Of a DNA stretch of 64,000 nt, positions 1-9,540 are shown piece after piece. The position numbers and the translations under genes were made by a program. Origin of the DNA: Diadema setosum. Its lineage: Eukaryota; Echinodermata; Echinoidea; Diadematoida; Diadematidae. Below the pieces are notes generated by a model. That model was not told the origin of the DNA, did not search any database, and was given only the letters and a program-made list of their open reading frames with translations. Each line of letters opens with the position of its first letter. The first letter of the stretch is position 1. The stretch spans positions 21,703,047 to 21,767,046 of the forward strand of contig CM067072.1 in NCBI GenBank assembly GCA_033980235.1. Direction: 5' to 3'.

Positions 1-979
1 TAAACACGTCATCTCTTCCACAAACAACTGCATATAATCCAACTGATGTAATCATATACATCATATTACCTACAACCAAAACATCATATTCCATGATATG
101 TGACTTACATATACCTGTACACGTTGTGTCAGCATCTATTGAAATGTCAAGATATCAACAAATGTCATATATCCTACTTATGTTTCTGAAAACTTTCCTG
201 TCAACATACAAAACACCATAAGTATGACCTGCCTGACAAGGCATCAAATGAACCTGAATGAAATATACTTGATGATAACCTCTGTGTACACCTAAACTTA
301 ATAAGTGAGTGTATACCTGCCTGTATACATCCTGGTATAACACAGTCAGCTTAAATACACGCCTGTTGGTATGTTGGATCACCTGTGAAATACTTAACAC
401 CTTTGCCAAGGCAATGATTGAGCTATCATAATGAGCAAAAGCTTTGTACATGTATAACTATATAATTCCTGTACCTAATAAAGTATACATGCTAATTAAA
501 TCCAAAAGGCAACATCCACTCAACTTAGGGTATGTGCCACAACAAATTTAACCAACACCTGTACATGTACAAGTATGAAACTTCAAATACCTGAACTGTG
601 CCTACATTACTCGATACACCACATTCTCTATACAAACAGCAACACTACCTGTTTGAAATCATTTTACCAACAACTCACATTCTTGACAACTGTTGATGGC
701 TAGCATAACTTAAAACAGTCTTCATAGTGTCTTCTTTTGTTGAGTGACTCAAAGCACAAATATAGTTTGCTGTGTTTCCTTATTAACACAAACATGTCTG
801 AAGATACTTCCATGTTGTTATTTACACACTCAAAGTGCCATTCATGCTGTTGGCATCACAATTATAGTGTATGCAAGATGCATACATGTACCACTTGTAC
901 ATATACATGATGTACACATACATGATGTTCACACACTGTCCTGTGTACTTGCAAAACAAAATTACACCTGTTGAAAGTG
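1..979. other. Non-coding stretch left of the gypsy pol frame
   Basis: About 980 bases of AT-rich sequence with scattered CCTGTA and TGTACATG words. No frame on the minus strand resembles an integrase, although that is what should follow RNase H in a standard Ty3/gypsy element, and no copy of the LTR at 5572-5748 is present. It may be decayed element sequence, an unrelated insertion or flanking DNA. Confidence 0.6.
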
Positions 980-2506
980 TTACAAACATAAAATACATTT
1001 GCACAAATGTTGCATCTGGCAACAAGACAAAATACTGAGATGTCTCAAATAAGCACGAGAAAGGGCGTCTGCGACAATGTTTTCCTTTCCGCGAATGTGC
1101 TTAATGTCAAGGTTATACTCCTGTAGGATTAAACTCCATCGCATCAGTCTCTGGTTTTTGTTTCTCATTCTGTTGACGAATGTCAGTGGGTTGTGATCAG
1201 TCCACACAACAATCGGTTGAGTTGTGCTGCCCACGTAGACATCAAAATGGCTGAGCGAAAGAATTAACGCTAGGGTCTCCTTCTCAACGGTAGAATACTT
1301 CCGCTGGTGCGCGTTGAACTTCTTTGAGAAGTAGCAGACCGGTCTGTCCACTCCATCGTCATCAGCTTGCATCAGCACGGCGCCTGCTCCGACATCGCTG
1401 GCATCGACAGCTAGGCTGAAGCCTTTCTTGAAGTCCGGCGCTGCCAATACAGGACCACTCGACAGGATTGCCTTCACTTGGTCAAACGCAGACTGGCATG
1501 CGGCTGACCACTGGAACTTCACGTTCTTCCGCAGGAGATCAGTCAAGGGTGCCACAACATCCGAGAAGTTATGGCAGAAGCGACGGTAATATCCGGCCAT
1601 GCCGATGAATCTCATCAGCTCCTTCCTCGTCTTGGGAACAGGGACATCTTGGACTGCTTGGACTTTAGCCGCTGCGGGACGAACTCGACCATGACCAACG
1701 ACGTGACCAAGAAACTGCACTTCACTATGCCCAAACTCACTTTTCACCAGGTTAACTGTGAGACTGGCCGCCGACAACCGCTTGAACAACTCCCTCACCG
1801 TTCTCACATGGTCATCCCAAGTATCGCTGTAAACCACCACATCATCGATGTATACCTCACAGCCATCCAATCCACAAATCAACTCATTCATCATGCGTTG
1901 GAATGTAGCCGGGGCGTTTTTCATCCCAAACGGCATCACGGTATACTGGAAAAGGCCCTTTGAAGTTACAAACGCAGAAATCTCCTTTGCTCTCTGTGTT
2001 AACGGTATCTGCCAATACCCTTTCAGTAGGTCAAACTTGCTTACATAGCTCGCTTTTCCAATACGATCGATGCAGTCATCAACTCTTGGAATAGGGAAGC
2101 AGTCCGATTTGGTACATGAATTCACGTTCCTATAATCCGTGCAAAAGCGATATGAGCCATCCGGCTTGGGAACTAATACACATGGTGAACTCCATGCACT
2201 AGTGCTTGGCTCTACAATGTTATGTTCTAACATGTACTCCACCTCACTCTGCAAATGTTGCATCTTCTCTGGGTTAGCACGATAAGGGTGCTGCTTGATG
2301 GGATCTGACTCCCCAACATCCACATCATGTTGCACCACACTTGTGCGACCAGGAACATCTGAAAACAACTCAGGAAAATCTGCAATGATCTGTTTCACAT
2401 CATCTCTCTCACCATGGGACAAATGACCCAATTTGCTGTCAAGATCACAAAGTGCATCCGAGTTCTTAAGCTTCACACTTGAACACTTCCTTTCTAGTTC
2501 AGCACA
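980..2506 (-). CDS. pol: gypsy pol: reverse transcriptase and RNase H
   Basis: This would copy the element RNA into DNA and degrade the RNA strand. The frame is open from 2506 and overlaps the end of gag by 13 nt in the -1 phase, so it was probably made as a Gag-Pol fusion by frameshifting; there is no good start codon of its own. Counting from the GTG at 2476, motifs are FDLLKGYWQIPL near residue 148, MPFGMKNAPATFQ near 181 and the catalytic YIDD near 209. RNase H follows (AVDASDVGAGAV, then WTDHNPL) and ends with ADALSRA. The frame then runs 24 codons of unrelated sequence to the stop at 980-982. Integrase, which normally follows, is missing. Confidence 0.93.
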   Translation of the reverse strand, partial: CAELERKCSSVKLKNSDALCDLDSKLGHLSHGERDDVKQIIADFPELFSDVPGRTSVVQHDVDVGESDPIKQHPYRANPEKMQHLQSEVEYMLEHNIVEPSTSAWSSPCVLVPKPDGSYRFCTDYRNVNSCTKSDCFPIPRVDDCIDRIGKASYVSKFDLLKGYWQIPLTQRAKEISAFVTSKGLFQYTVMPFGMKNAPATFQRMMNELICGLDGCEVYIDDVVVYSDTWDDHVRTVRELFKRLSAASLTVNLVKSEFGHSEVQFLGHVVGHGRVRPAAAKVQAVQDVPVPKTRKELMRFIGMAGYYRRFCHNFSDVVAPLTDLLRKNVKFQWSAACQSAFDQVKAILSSGPVLAAPDFKKGFSLAVDASDVGAGAVLMQADDDGVDRPVCYFSKKFNAHQRKYSTVEKETLALILSLSHFDVYVGSTTQPIVVWTDHNPLTFVNRMRNKNQRLMRWSLILQEYNLDIKHIRGKENIVADALSRAYLRHLSILSCCQMQHLCKCILCL

Positions 2507-4452
2507 TCATCTCGTGTGTGATTCAACTCTTCTCCTACCACACACATGACTGGCTTCACACTCTCACCTGCACTTCTCTCAACATACTGTGGATCATACT
2601 GTGCATCAACCAAAGAGCTCTTATTCAACCCAATCTCAGTTTCATGTACAGGCTGAGACTCATCTCCTATCTGATGTGATTTTGATGTTGTAGTTTTGTT
2701 TACTTCTACATCATCCATCCGACAGAAGAAACTCCCTTCTAGACCGATATCCTCTGGACTAACCTTCATTTCAGACTTCCCTGATTTTCTAGACATGGAA
2801 CGTGTGACTACACAAGCTGGAAAAACTTCAGGGAATTCCTGAACCAATGCAGCTGTCTCATTTCCTTCTTTATCCAAAGGGACTGCACTGACCACTGGAA
2901 TAGTCACCTTGTCTCCTGCAAGATCATTGCCTAATATCAATGCTACACCTTCCATAGGGAGTGACTTCCTAACACCAAGGCTCACCCTTGCTGAAACTAG
3001 GCCTGACTGCAAATCGACCGTGTGAAGAGGGGCCTCAACGTAACCTCCTTCTACTCCTTGTAACAGTACACTTGTGCCTGTGGACGACGTTTGCCCAAAA
3101 GGTAAAACACTGTCAAGAATCAATGACTGGGATGCACCAGTATCTCGCAGGATGGTAACCTTTCTAGCTTCATCACACCCTACCAATGACACATAGCCTA
3201 CAGAAGTGAATGGTTCATACTGAGACTTAATCTTGTCTTGATCAGCCGACTTAATCACACTCTGAACTTGTTCACACCAATCACCTGTCGATTCAACCGA
3301 ACGACTCACCAATCCATTTGGATGAGACTTCTTTTCTTTGTCTTTTTCCTGTTTTTTCTTGTTCAGAATGGGACAATTAGACTTCACATGCCCTGGTTGC
3401 CTACAATGGAAACACACAATAGGCTTCTCAGTGTTCCTACCCTTCTTGTCAGTCTCATTTTCTACCACTAGACCAGCCTTCACCTCTGTCTTACTGCTAG
3501 AATTTGTCTTGCCAACACTTAGACGATCAGGAGCTGCATATTTGCTTCCTACATACCTGTTTCCATGACTACGGGACAAAGTATACTCATCAGCCATTGT
3601 ACTAGCTACCGACAAAGTTTTCACCTTTTGTTCCTCAATATGTGTACGCACCTCTTGAGGTAGTGAACTCTTAAACTCCTCTAATAGCACAAGTTCCCGC
3701 AAATCTTCAACAGTAGCCACGCCTACTGATTGCAGCCAACGAGTGAAGGCAATTTCCTTCACTTTTGCAAATTCTCTGAATGACTGTGACTCCAGTTTTC
3801 TACTATTCCTGAATTTTTGTCTGTACGCTTCAGGAACCAAGGCGTACGCGTTCATGATTGCCTTTTTTACTGTTGCATAATCCTGAGCTTCTTCGCGTGA
3901 CAGTGAAGCATAAGCATCACATGCCTTTCCCTTTAACTTCGTCTGCAAAAGATGAGGCCATTTTTCTTTCGGCCACTCCATGCTATCCGCCACCTGTTCG
4001 AAATGCAGGAAATATCTATCCACATCTCCTTCATCGAACTCGGGGACCATTCTGACATTTTTGGCGATATCAAAATGCCCACCACTGACGCTTACACCAT
4101 ACTCTCTCTCACCAACTTGACGAGCCCTTTCTAGAGAAATCCTCTCTCTCTCTAACTCAATTCTCGTTTTCTCAAGTTCAAGCTCTTTCAGACGTACTTC
4201 TACACTCCCTTGCACATCACCAGGGGGACTACCTGATAAGTTACGCAATGCCTGGAGGGGAAATACTTCTTCATCTACAAGAAATTTGATTGTGTGCTGT
4301 GTAATCTCTGACTTTTTCATTGTACTCTTCACAGCAGGAACCTTGTAGTTTTCTGCAACACGCAACAAATCAACCTTTTTCAAGGTTAGCAACTCCTCAA
4401 CTGTGGGTGAATCCACAAACTTCTCAATGGAAAACTCTTGATCTTTCTCCAT
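2494..4452 (-). CDS. gag: gypsy gag with zinc knuckle and aspartic protease
   Basis: A 652-residue polyprotein that would form the particle and process itself. Residues 83-113 are a Glu/Arg-rich probable coiled coil. Residues 220-290 resemble the SCAN fold (SFREFAKVKEIAFTRWLQ, then LLEEFKSSLPQEV). A CX2CX4HX4C zinc knuckle lies at 347-360 (CFHCRQPGHVKSNC). A retropepsin follows, with active site DTGAS at 437-441 and the conserved ILGNDLAG near 507. The start is the first ATG of the frame after the repeat-rich leader. Gag and protease share one frame and pol lies in -1, an arrangement known for other gypsy elements. Confidence 0.92.
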   Translation of the reverse strand: MEKDQEFSIEKFVDSPTVEELLTLKKVDLLRVAENYKVPAVKSTMKKSEITQHTIKFLVDEEVFPLQALRNLSGSPPGDVQGSVEVRLKELELEKTRIELERERISLERARQVGEREYGVSVSGGHFDIAKNVRMVPEFDEGDVDRYFLHFEQVADSMEWPKEKWPHLLQTKLKGKACDAYASLSREEAQDYATVKKAIMNAYALVPEAYRQKFRNSRKLESQSFREFAKVKEIAFTRWLQSVGVATVEDLRELVLLEEFKSSLPQEVRTHIEEQKVKTLSVASTMADEYTLSRSHGNRYVGSKYAAPDRLSVGKTNSSSKTEVKAGLVVENETDKKGRNTEKPIVCFHCRQPGHVKSNCPILNKKKQEKDKEKKSHPNGLVSRSVESTGDWCEQVQSVIKSADQDKIKSQYEPFTSVGYVSLVGCDEARKVTILRDTGASQSLILDSVLPFGQTSSTGTSVLLQGVEGGYVEAPLHTVDLQSGLVSARVSLGVRKSLPMEGVALILGNDLAGDKVTIPVVSAVPLDKEGNETAALVQEFPEVFPACVVTRSMSRKSGKSEMKVSPEDIGLEGSFFCRMDDVEVNKTTTSKSHQIGDESQPVHETEIGLNKSSLVDAQYDPQYVERSAGESVKPVMCVVGEELNHTRDDVLN

Positions 4453-4562
4453 TCTGCACCAGTAATGTACAATTAGTAGTGCTACAAGAAAACCTGACTA
4501 TCACCAGCCAGCCAGCTGAAAAACTCTTTTCAACTGAAGAAAACCAGTCGCACTATAAACAA

Positions 4563-5025
4563 TGACCCGTATGCTATACCACACACGACCCGACTGGGAA
4601 TAACCCGTATGCTACACCACATACGAACCGACTTGAAATAACCCGTGTGCTCAACCACACACGAACAACACTGGCATTACCTGTGTGCTAAACCACACAC
4701 AAACCACCGTGGAATAACCCGTGTGCTATACCACACACGAACAACCGTTAAATCACCTGTATGCTAAACCACATACAAACCACCGTGGAATAACCCGTGT
4801 GCTAAACCACACACGAACCACCGTGAAATCACCTGTATGCTAAACCACATACAAACCACCGTGGAATAACCCGTGTGCTAAACCACACACGAACCACCGT
4901 GAAATCACCTGTATGCTAAACCACATACAGCTGTACAAACCGCCGTGGAATAACCCGTATGCTTAACCACATACGAACCGCCGTAGAATAACCCGTATGC
5001 TGAACCACACACGAACCACCACGTA
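4563..5025 (-). repeat. 38-bp hairpin minisatellite in the gypsy leader
   Basis: About twelve tandem copies of a 38-bp unit lie just upstream of gag. Each unit holds a 6-bp inverted repeat around an 8-nt loop, for example CGTGTG-CTAAACCA-CACACG. The arms exist as CGTGTG, CGTATG, TGTATG and TGTGTG, and in ten of twelve units the opposite arm has changed to match. Several neighbouring units alternate in type, giving a 76-bp higher-order repeat. The region would be transcribed as the leader of the element RNA. Confidence 0.88.
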
Positions 5026-5301
5026 CGGGACCAACGACCAACGTTTGACCAACGTTTCCACGCAAACACTACACACGCGCAGCGTTTAACTGGACTAAAC
5101 CATCCTCAACACTACGCACGTGCCAAATTAACCCTTTCGATCCCGAAAGAAATACGAACGTGTGCTTCCCTCACGCAGACACAGAAAGACGACCGATTTA
5201 CATCAAAATGTATAACATATCACTCCGCGTCCACACACACACTACGCCATAAACGTATCATGCTTTCTCAAATCGTAACACCTGCACATATATTACAGTA
5301 A

Positions 5302-5373
5302 ACTGTAACAATCACGATGCAAACCACATACAGTACTGTAACAATCACGATGCAAACCACATACAGTACTGTA
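5302..5373 (-). repeat. 33-bp direct repeat in the gypsy leader
   Basis: Two full copies of a 33-bp unit (starting ACTGTAACAATCACGATGC) plus the first six bases of a third. It lies between the hairpin array and the primer binding site. Confidence 0.85.
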
Positions 5374-5550
5374 CGTAGTTGCGCGACGCGACGTAAACTG
5401 TATCGCGATCGCCCATGTCCACGACACATAGCATAGAGTGCTACACCACGCTACTCACTGAAATTCATCGGCCAAGCGAGAACGAAAAAACACTCCTGGG
5501 ATCATATCAAGCCCGACCAAATCACCGAAGTCCGCAGAAACCCTGTCGAA

Positions 5551-5568
5551 CTCCCGGACGTGCCCCCA
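5551..5568 (-). promoter_or_regulatory. Primer binding site, tRNA-Pro type
   Basis: On the minus strand this reads TGGGGGCACGTCCGGGAG, 16 of 18 matching the tRNA-Pro primer binding site known from murine retroviruses. It begins three bases inside the LTR end, the normal place for the primer of minus-strand DNA synthesis, and this fixes the orientation of the element. Confidence 0.82.
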
Positions 5569-5571
5569 ATT

Positions 5572-5748
5572 TGTTACAGGGGGGTTAACTTGGCCTAACG
5601 AACCATCATAACCACCAAAAATACCCAGACTCTCAAACAAGGTGTTTGGTCGATCTCGGTCATCTTGTCGAACTCTTTATTTACATATTCCTCCGCGGAA
5701 CAATCAAGTGCCCAGAAATGATAATACAATGCACATGTATCCATAACA
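5572..5748 (-). repeat. Upstream LTR of the gypsy element
   Basis: A 177-bp LTR bounded by TGTTA and TAACA, so it starts TG and ends CA. On the minus strand an AATAAA lies at 5674-5680, giving a U5 of about 100 bp. The inner edge is well fixed by the adjacent primer binding site; the outer edge is inferred from the inverted termini because the second LTR is not in the window. Confidence 0.68.
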
Positions 5749-6421
5749 CTTTCTCCTGATGTTGCTGCCAGTAATTGCCGGCAGTTGCGCCCGGTGCGCC
5801 CTCCCCCCTTTATTTCCGAAGGGAAAATATATAGCTCCAAATGGTAGTTTTGGGACTGTAAAATGTCAAAATTTTAAAGCTCGCTCGCTCCGCTCGCTCG
5901 CATGTAATCGTTAAGCCATTCACCCGATATTGCTGCCAGTAATTTGTTGTTTCACACAGTCATTCCATATTCCATTTAAAGGGGGACAATCCCCTCCCAC
6001 AACTTCCCCCCTTGCTCTTTCCGCTTGTTCGGGCTCGGTCGCGTTCATGACATCAGTGTAAGAATTATTACTAGAAGTTTATTTGAATTATACCATTTAT
6101 AGGCAAATTGTTCGATAACAATTTATTTCAAAATGTACTGCTACCTTAAACAAGTTGGACTGTTTCAAGTCGATAAAAACACGCAAAAAGCCTGCATCAA
6201 ATTGCACCATTTACAACATCAAAATGCAAAAAGTTCTTACCCCCACCCCCCAAGATGAAATCCTAGCTACGCCGGTGCCCTTTCCCCGCTTGGTTTTCCT
6301 CAAAAACTGTAAAATTCTAGGGATCGGGAGCTTCCTATATTCCAAATGTCTGTCAAAAAAAAAAATTTCGTTACATTAGGGTCAAAACGCACCCTCCTTG
6401 AAAAAAAGCTGGTGACGCCCC
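5749..6421. other. Non-coding, no gene seen
   Basis: Contains a GCTCGCTCC/GCTCGCTCG-rich patch near 5880-5900 and two copies of GCTGCCAGTAATT (5764 and 5932). Short frames here look random. Nothing recognised. Confidence 0.5.
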
Positions 6422-6935
6422 TGGAAAGAAAGAGTACTTTGAGACAGCGGTTTTAAGAGGGCAAGTAATCTATTAACAATGATGGTACTTATCAAAGGGA
6501 CATATATGTCATGAATAAATGTGGGCATATGAAGTAGATTATTGGTGGAGAATCCATGCCCTTCTGAAAATTGTGAAAGCCTGGCAAACTTCTTCCACGA
6601 ACTGTCGAACTGAATAAATATCTTTTCTAATTAAACTCAAAGTATATGAAACGTCACATAACAATACTGCAGTGAGATCAAGGAAGTGGTTGGAGAAGTT
6701 TTCATCAAATCAAACGTTTCCAGGAAAGTCATACGGTACTGATGTAATATTTTCTAAAATTATGATATAGTTGTACTTGGAGGAATGTTGTTTACTGTAA
6801 AGTCTCATCGAAAAGGTTGACTGGAAAAACAAACGAGCGAACAATAGGTTGCTTGACTTCTGGATCCATTTTATAATTTGTCGATGGCAACAGTTCGGAT
6901 TCAACTCATCTGCCAAAAGATTTTAATTAGTTGCA
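6422..6935 (+). repeat. Dispersed repeat, copy 1
   Basis: Matches 60211-60700 in the same orientation with many small differences. Shared words include AGATTATTGGTGGA, AAACTTCTTCCA, AACTGTCGAACTGA and AGTGAGATCAAG. No coding frame is evident, so it is probably an old non-autonomous element. Confidence 0.75.
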
Positions 6936-7393
6936 ATTATTACAAGATCATTGTCAATATAATCATCACATTTACAGATAGGGCTTGTAAATACGTCCTG
7001 TGGTTTGTTATGACGAAAATGTCGAACACATCCATAGTCAACACATTGAAATCAAGTTATATCTGAATGAATTCTGATACTAGTTCATCGCTTTTAATTG
7101 TGCATTTATAGGGGACTCTGCAGACCATACTCGCAAGCGACGACAAACATCATGGTGCAACGAACTACGAAGTAAGTATTAACAATGGGTGTTTCCCATT
7201 TCTTCTTTCTCCCTTCGCTTAGTTGCATAAGAAAAGAAGCATCCCTCGTCAATAAAGCAATCAGCTTTTCGGAGGGTGGGGGGGGGGGAGGGGTCAAGAA
7301 ATGAACGAAGATGTTCCATTTCTTCTGTAGCGACATTAAAGTCAAATCATCTTAAACAGAATGAAACCCCATGTCCACCAACACAGGGTTCTA

Positions 7394-7636
7394 CACTCTA
7401 AAAAGACCCGAGTCAGAACTGACCCGGAACTGGGTCCGTTGGGGTCATACACCGTTCCGGGTCAGAAATGACAAGGAATGTGGTCAGATATGACCCATTC
7501 AGTGTCATGAATCGGGTTAGGAGGACCCCATTCGGGGTCTTCATGACCAAATTCCAAGTCATTTCTGACCCGGAACGGTGTATGACCCCAACGGACCCAG
7601 TTCCGGGTCAGTTCTGACTCGGGTCTTTTTAGAGTG
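7394..7636. mobile_element. Palindromic MITE, copy 1
   Basis: 243 bp that fold back almost end to end. The termini are CACTCTAAAAAGACCCGAGT and its reverse complement, with arms rich in TGACCCGGAAC. It is flanked by TA on both sides, as expected for a TA-target element of the Tc1/mariner kind. A second copy lies at 29171-29412. Confidence 0.88.
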
Positions 7637-7639
7637 TAA

Positions 7640-8800
7640 TGTGGTCACCCTTCCAAGTTTACAGAAAAAAAAAATACAACAAAATAAATAGTACAGATGC
7701 CATGGTAACTTGGAATACCAGTTAAAGTGAAACAAAATAAATGTTTTCCTGACCAATTTCATAAATTATCAGAGATATTCATTTTCGTCAAATTTTACTC
7801 AGGCGTGGAAATACCGAATTTCTTTTTTTTTTTCTTCTTCCTTCAAATTGACTCAGCAACCGAATTCTCATTTGCGAATTTTAAATCGTTGAATGCGCAT
7901 ATATTTTCGGCAATGTTTATTCAAACTTAGTGTCCACCCGTCGCCAGTTCTTTCCAAGTATTCAAATTTGCCTACGGCCAAACAAGTTCAGAAAAGGAGC
8001 ATTCAAATTGAACCAGTTTGTTGTCCATTAGAAAGTACGTACATAACTTGTAATGCGTTTTGAATTGAAGGTTAATAACATCTACATGTAGATCACACAT
8101 GATGATGCAAATGAGAATGTAAATTTTAATATCAAAAGATCACAAGTCACTATGATGATCATAATCAAAACAGATACTACAAATGAAGGTTATACACAAA
8201 GTGATGATCTTATTAAGAAAAGAAAAATTTTTATTAGATATTAAGAAAACCATGTGATGACATGACGAAATTAAGATTTTCTAGTGAAGTTTACATTGCA
8301 TGTTCAGCAAAGAAAAAAAAAAGATGTTCAAATTAACAAAAGCTGATCATAATGATAAAATTTAAGATATTATGATAAGAAAAATAAGATTCACATTTAA
8401 AGGCATAACTTACCATTTGCACATGAAACAAAACTCCAAGCATTAGGGCTTTGAGATAAATCTTGAATGTGAGTTAGGGATAGAAGCAACCACTGTAAAA
8501 ATTTGAGTCCCTATAATCGATGTTAATCATTGTTAAATACACAAAATGTGAGCAATAGTTATAATAAAACTGTTTCCACACTAAACCGTCTACAGTTATT
8601 GTTTATTGAGAAAATTACTGATATCTCCTAATATTTTAGGCTTTATTGCGAAAATTTTGCATGGCAGGATGTTTTGTGATACAACGGACCTACACATGTG
8701 TATCAGTCATGTGATATCTTGATCATCTTTTAAATTACTGCTCCCAAAGGTAAACAGGACCTTTAACATTGTTCAATGATGCAATGGACATAATCACCAG
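7640..8800. other. Non-coding, AT-rich
   Basis: No gene seen. Holds A/T homopolymers (7663, 7824) and, at 7770-8010, several ATTCAAATT-type words like those in the arms of the foldback element at 60835-62105. 8400-8800 is plain AT-rich DNA. Confidence 0.5.
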
Positions 8801-9307
8801 GTTCATCCGTATTTATTGCAACTCTGAGTTTCATGCAACCTCCATGAGGTGCAGTCATCAGGCAATCATGCTGTTGATAACAATACAAGACGTGCATATA
8901 GTATTTCGGACCTTTTACAGCTGAACCCTTACAATGTTTACTCCACTAAACCTTCTTATAAGTGCCTTAGGATTAATGAAGTGACATGGCAACGAATAAC
9001 AGCACTACAGATTAACAGAGTGAAAAGACTCACAGAGGTAAAAGAGTAGTAAGACAAAATAGGGATCAAACTGTGAAGTTGTTACACGAAAGAAAATGTG
9101 TGAATTCTGATATTTCCTGTATGAATTTGAAATTTGCTATGTTAAATGCCAGATCACTGAAGAACAAAACCGCTGAATTTGTAGATTATATTCTTTATCA
9201 TGAATTAGACATTGTTGCTATTTGTGAAACATGGCTTACACCTAATGATGCTGCTCCGATTGGTCAATTGACTCCACATGGCTTCACATTTAAGCACATT
9301 CCCGGAG

Positions 9308-9540
9308 GCGTTTTTTTTTTTAAGACGGCACAGATTGGGGCATGGCGCGTGTTAAACCTATGGGAAAAACGTTGGGTTAGGGTTTTTGGTTATGGTTATG
9401 GTTAGGGTTAGGGTTAGGGTTGGGGTTAGGGTTAGGGTTAGGGTTAGGATTAAGATTAGGATTAGGGTTAGGTTTTGGGATAGGGTCCCCGATAGATTTT
9501 TAGTTTCCCCTATCTGTGCCGTCTAAAAAAAAAAACACGC
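9308..9540. mobile_element. Foldback element with a TTAGGG core inside the LINE
   Basis: 233 bp with inverted ends GCGTTTTTTTTTTTAAGACGG and CCGTCTAAAAAAAAAAACACGC, flanked by a perfect 9-bp duplication TTCCCGGAG (9299-9307 and 9541-9549). Removing it and one duplication restores the LINE endonuclease frame (KHIPG then VGKRGGGIAVL), so it landed in the LINE after that element had inserted. Confidence 0.9.
9373..9473 (+). repeat. Interstitial TTAGGG-type array
   Basis: About 100 bp of TTAGGG and one-base variants (TTATGG, TTGGGG, TTAGGA) forming the core of the foldback element at 9308-9540. It is internal to a transposon and is not a chromosome end. Confidence 0.9.

Larger units (their letters stand above)
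980..5748 (-). mobile_element. Ty3/gypsy LTR retrotransposon, 3' part not in the window
   Basis: Read on the minus strand the order is LTR (5572-5748), a 3-nt spacer, primer binding site (5551-5568), a leader of about 1.1 kb with hairpin repeats, gag-protease (4452-2494) and reverse transcriptase-RNase H (2506-980). Both long frames are intact, so the copy may be fairly young. Integrase and the downstream LTR are not visible: pol stops 24 codons after the end of the RNase H motif DALSRA, and the last 980 bases hold neither. The element is either broken here or continues outside the window behind an insertion. Confidence 0.88.

Noticed and set aside
155..451. 98-codon minus-strand frame that might be integrase
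   Set aside because: No HHCC zinc site or DDE pattern and no other integrase feature.
1571..1963. Plus-strand frame of 130 codons
   Set aside because: Opposite-strand shadow of the gypsy pol gene.
9373..9473. Chromosome end
   Set aside because: The TTAGGG array is inside a transposon with target duplication and normal sequence continues on both sides.
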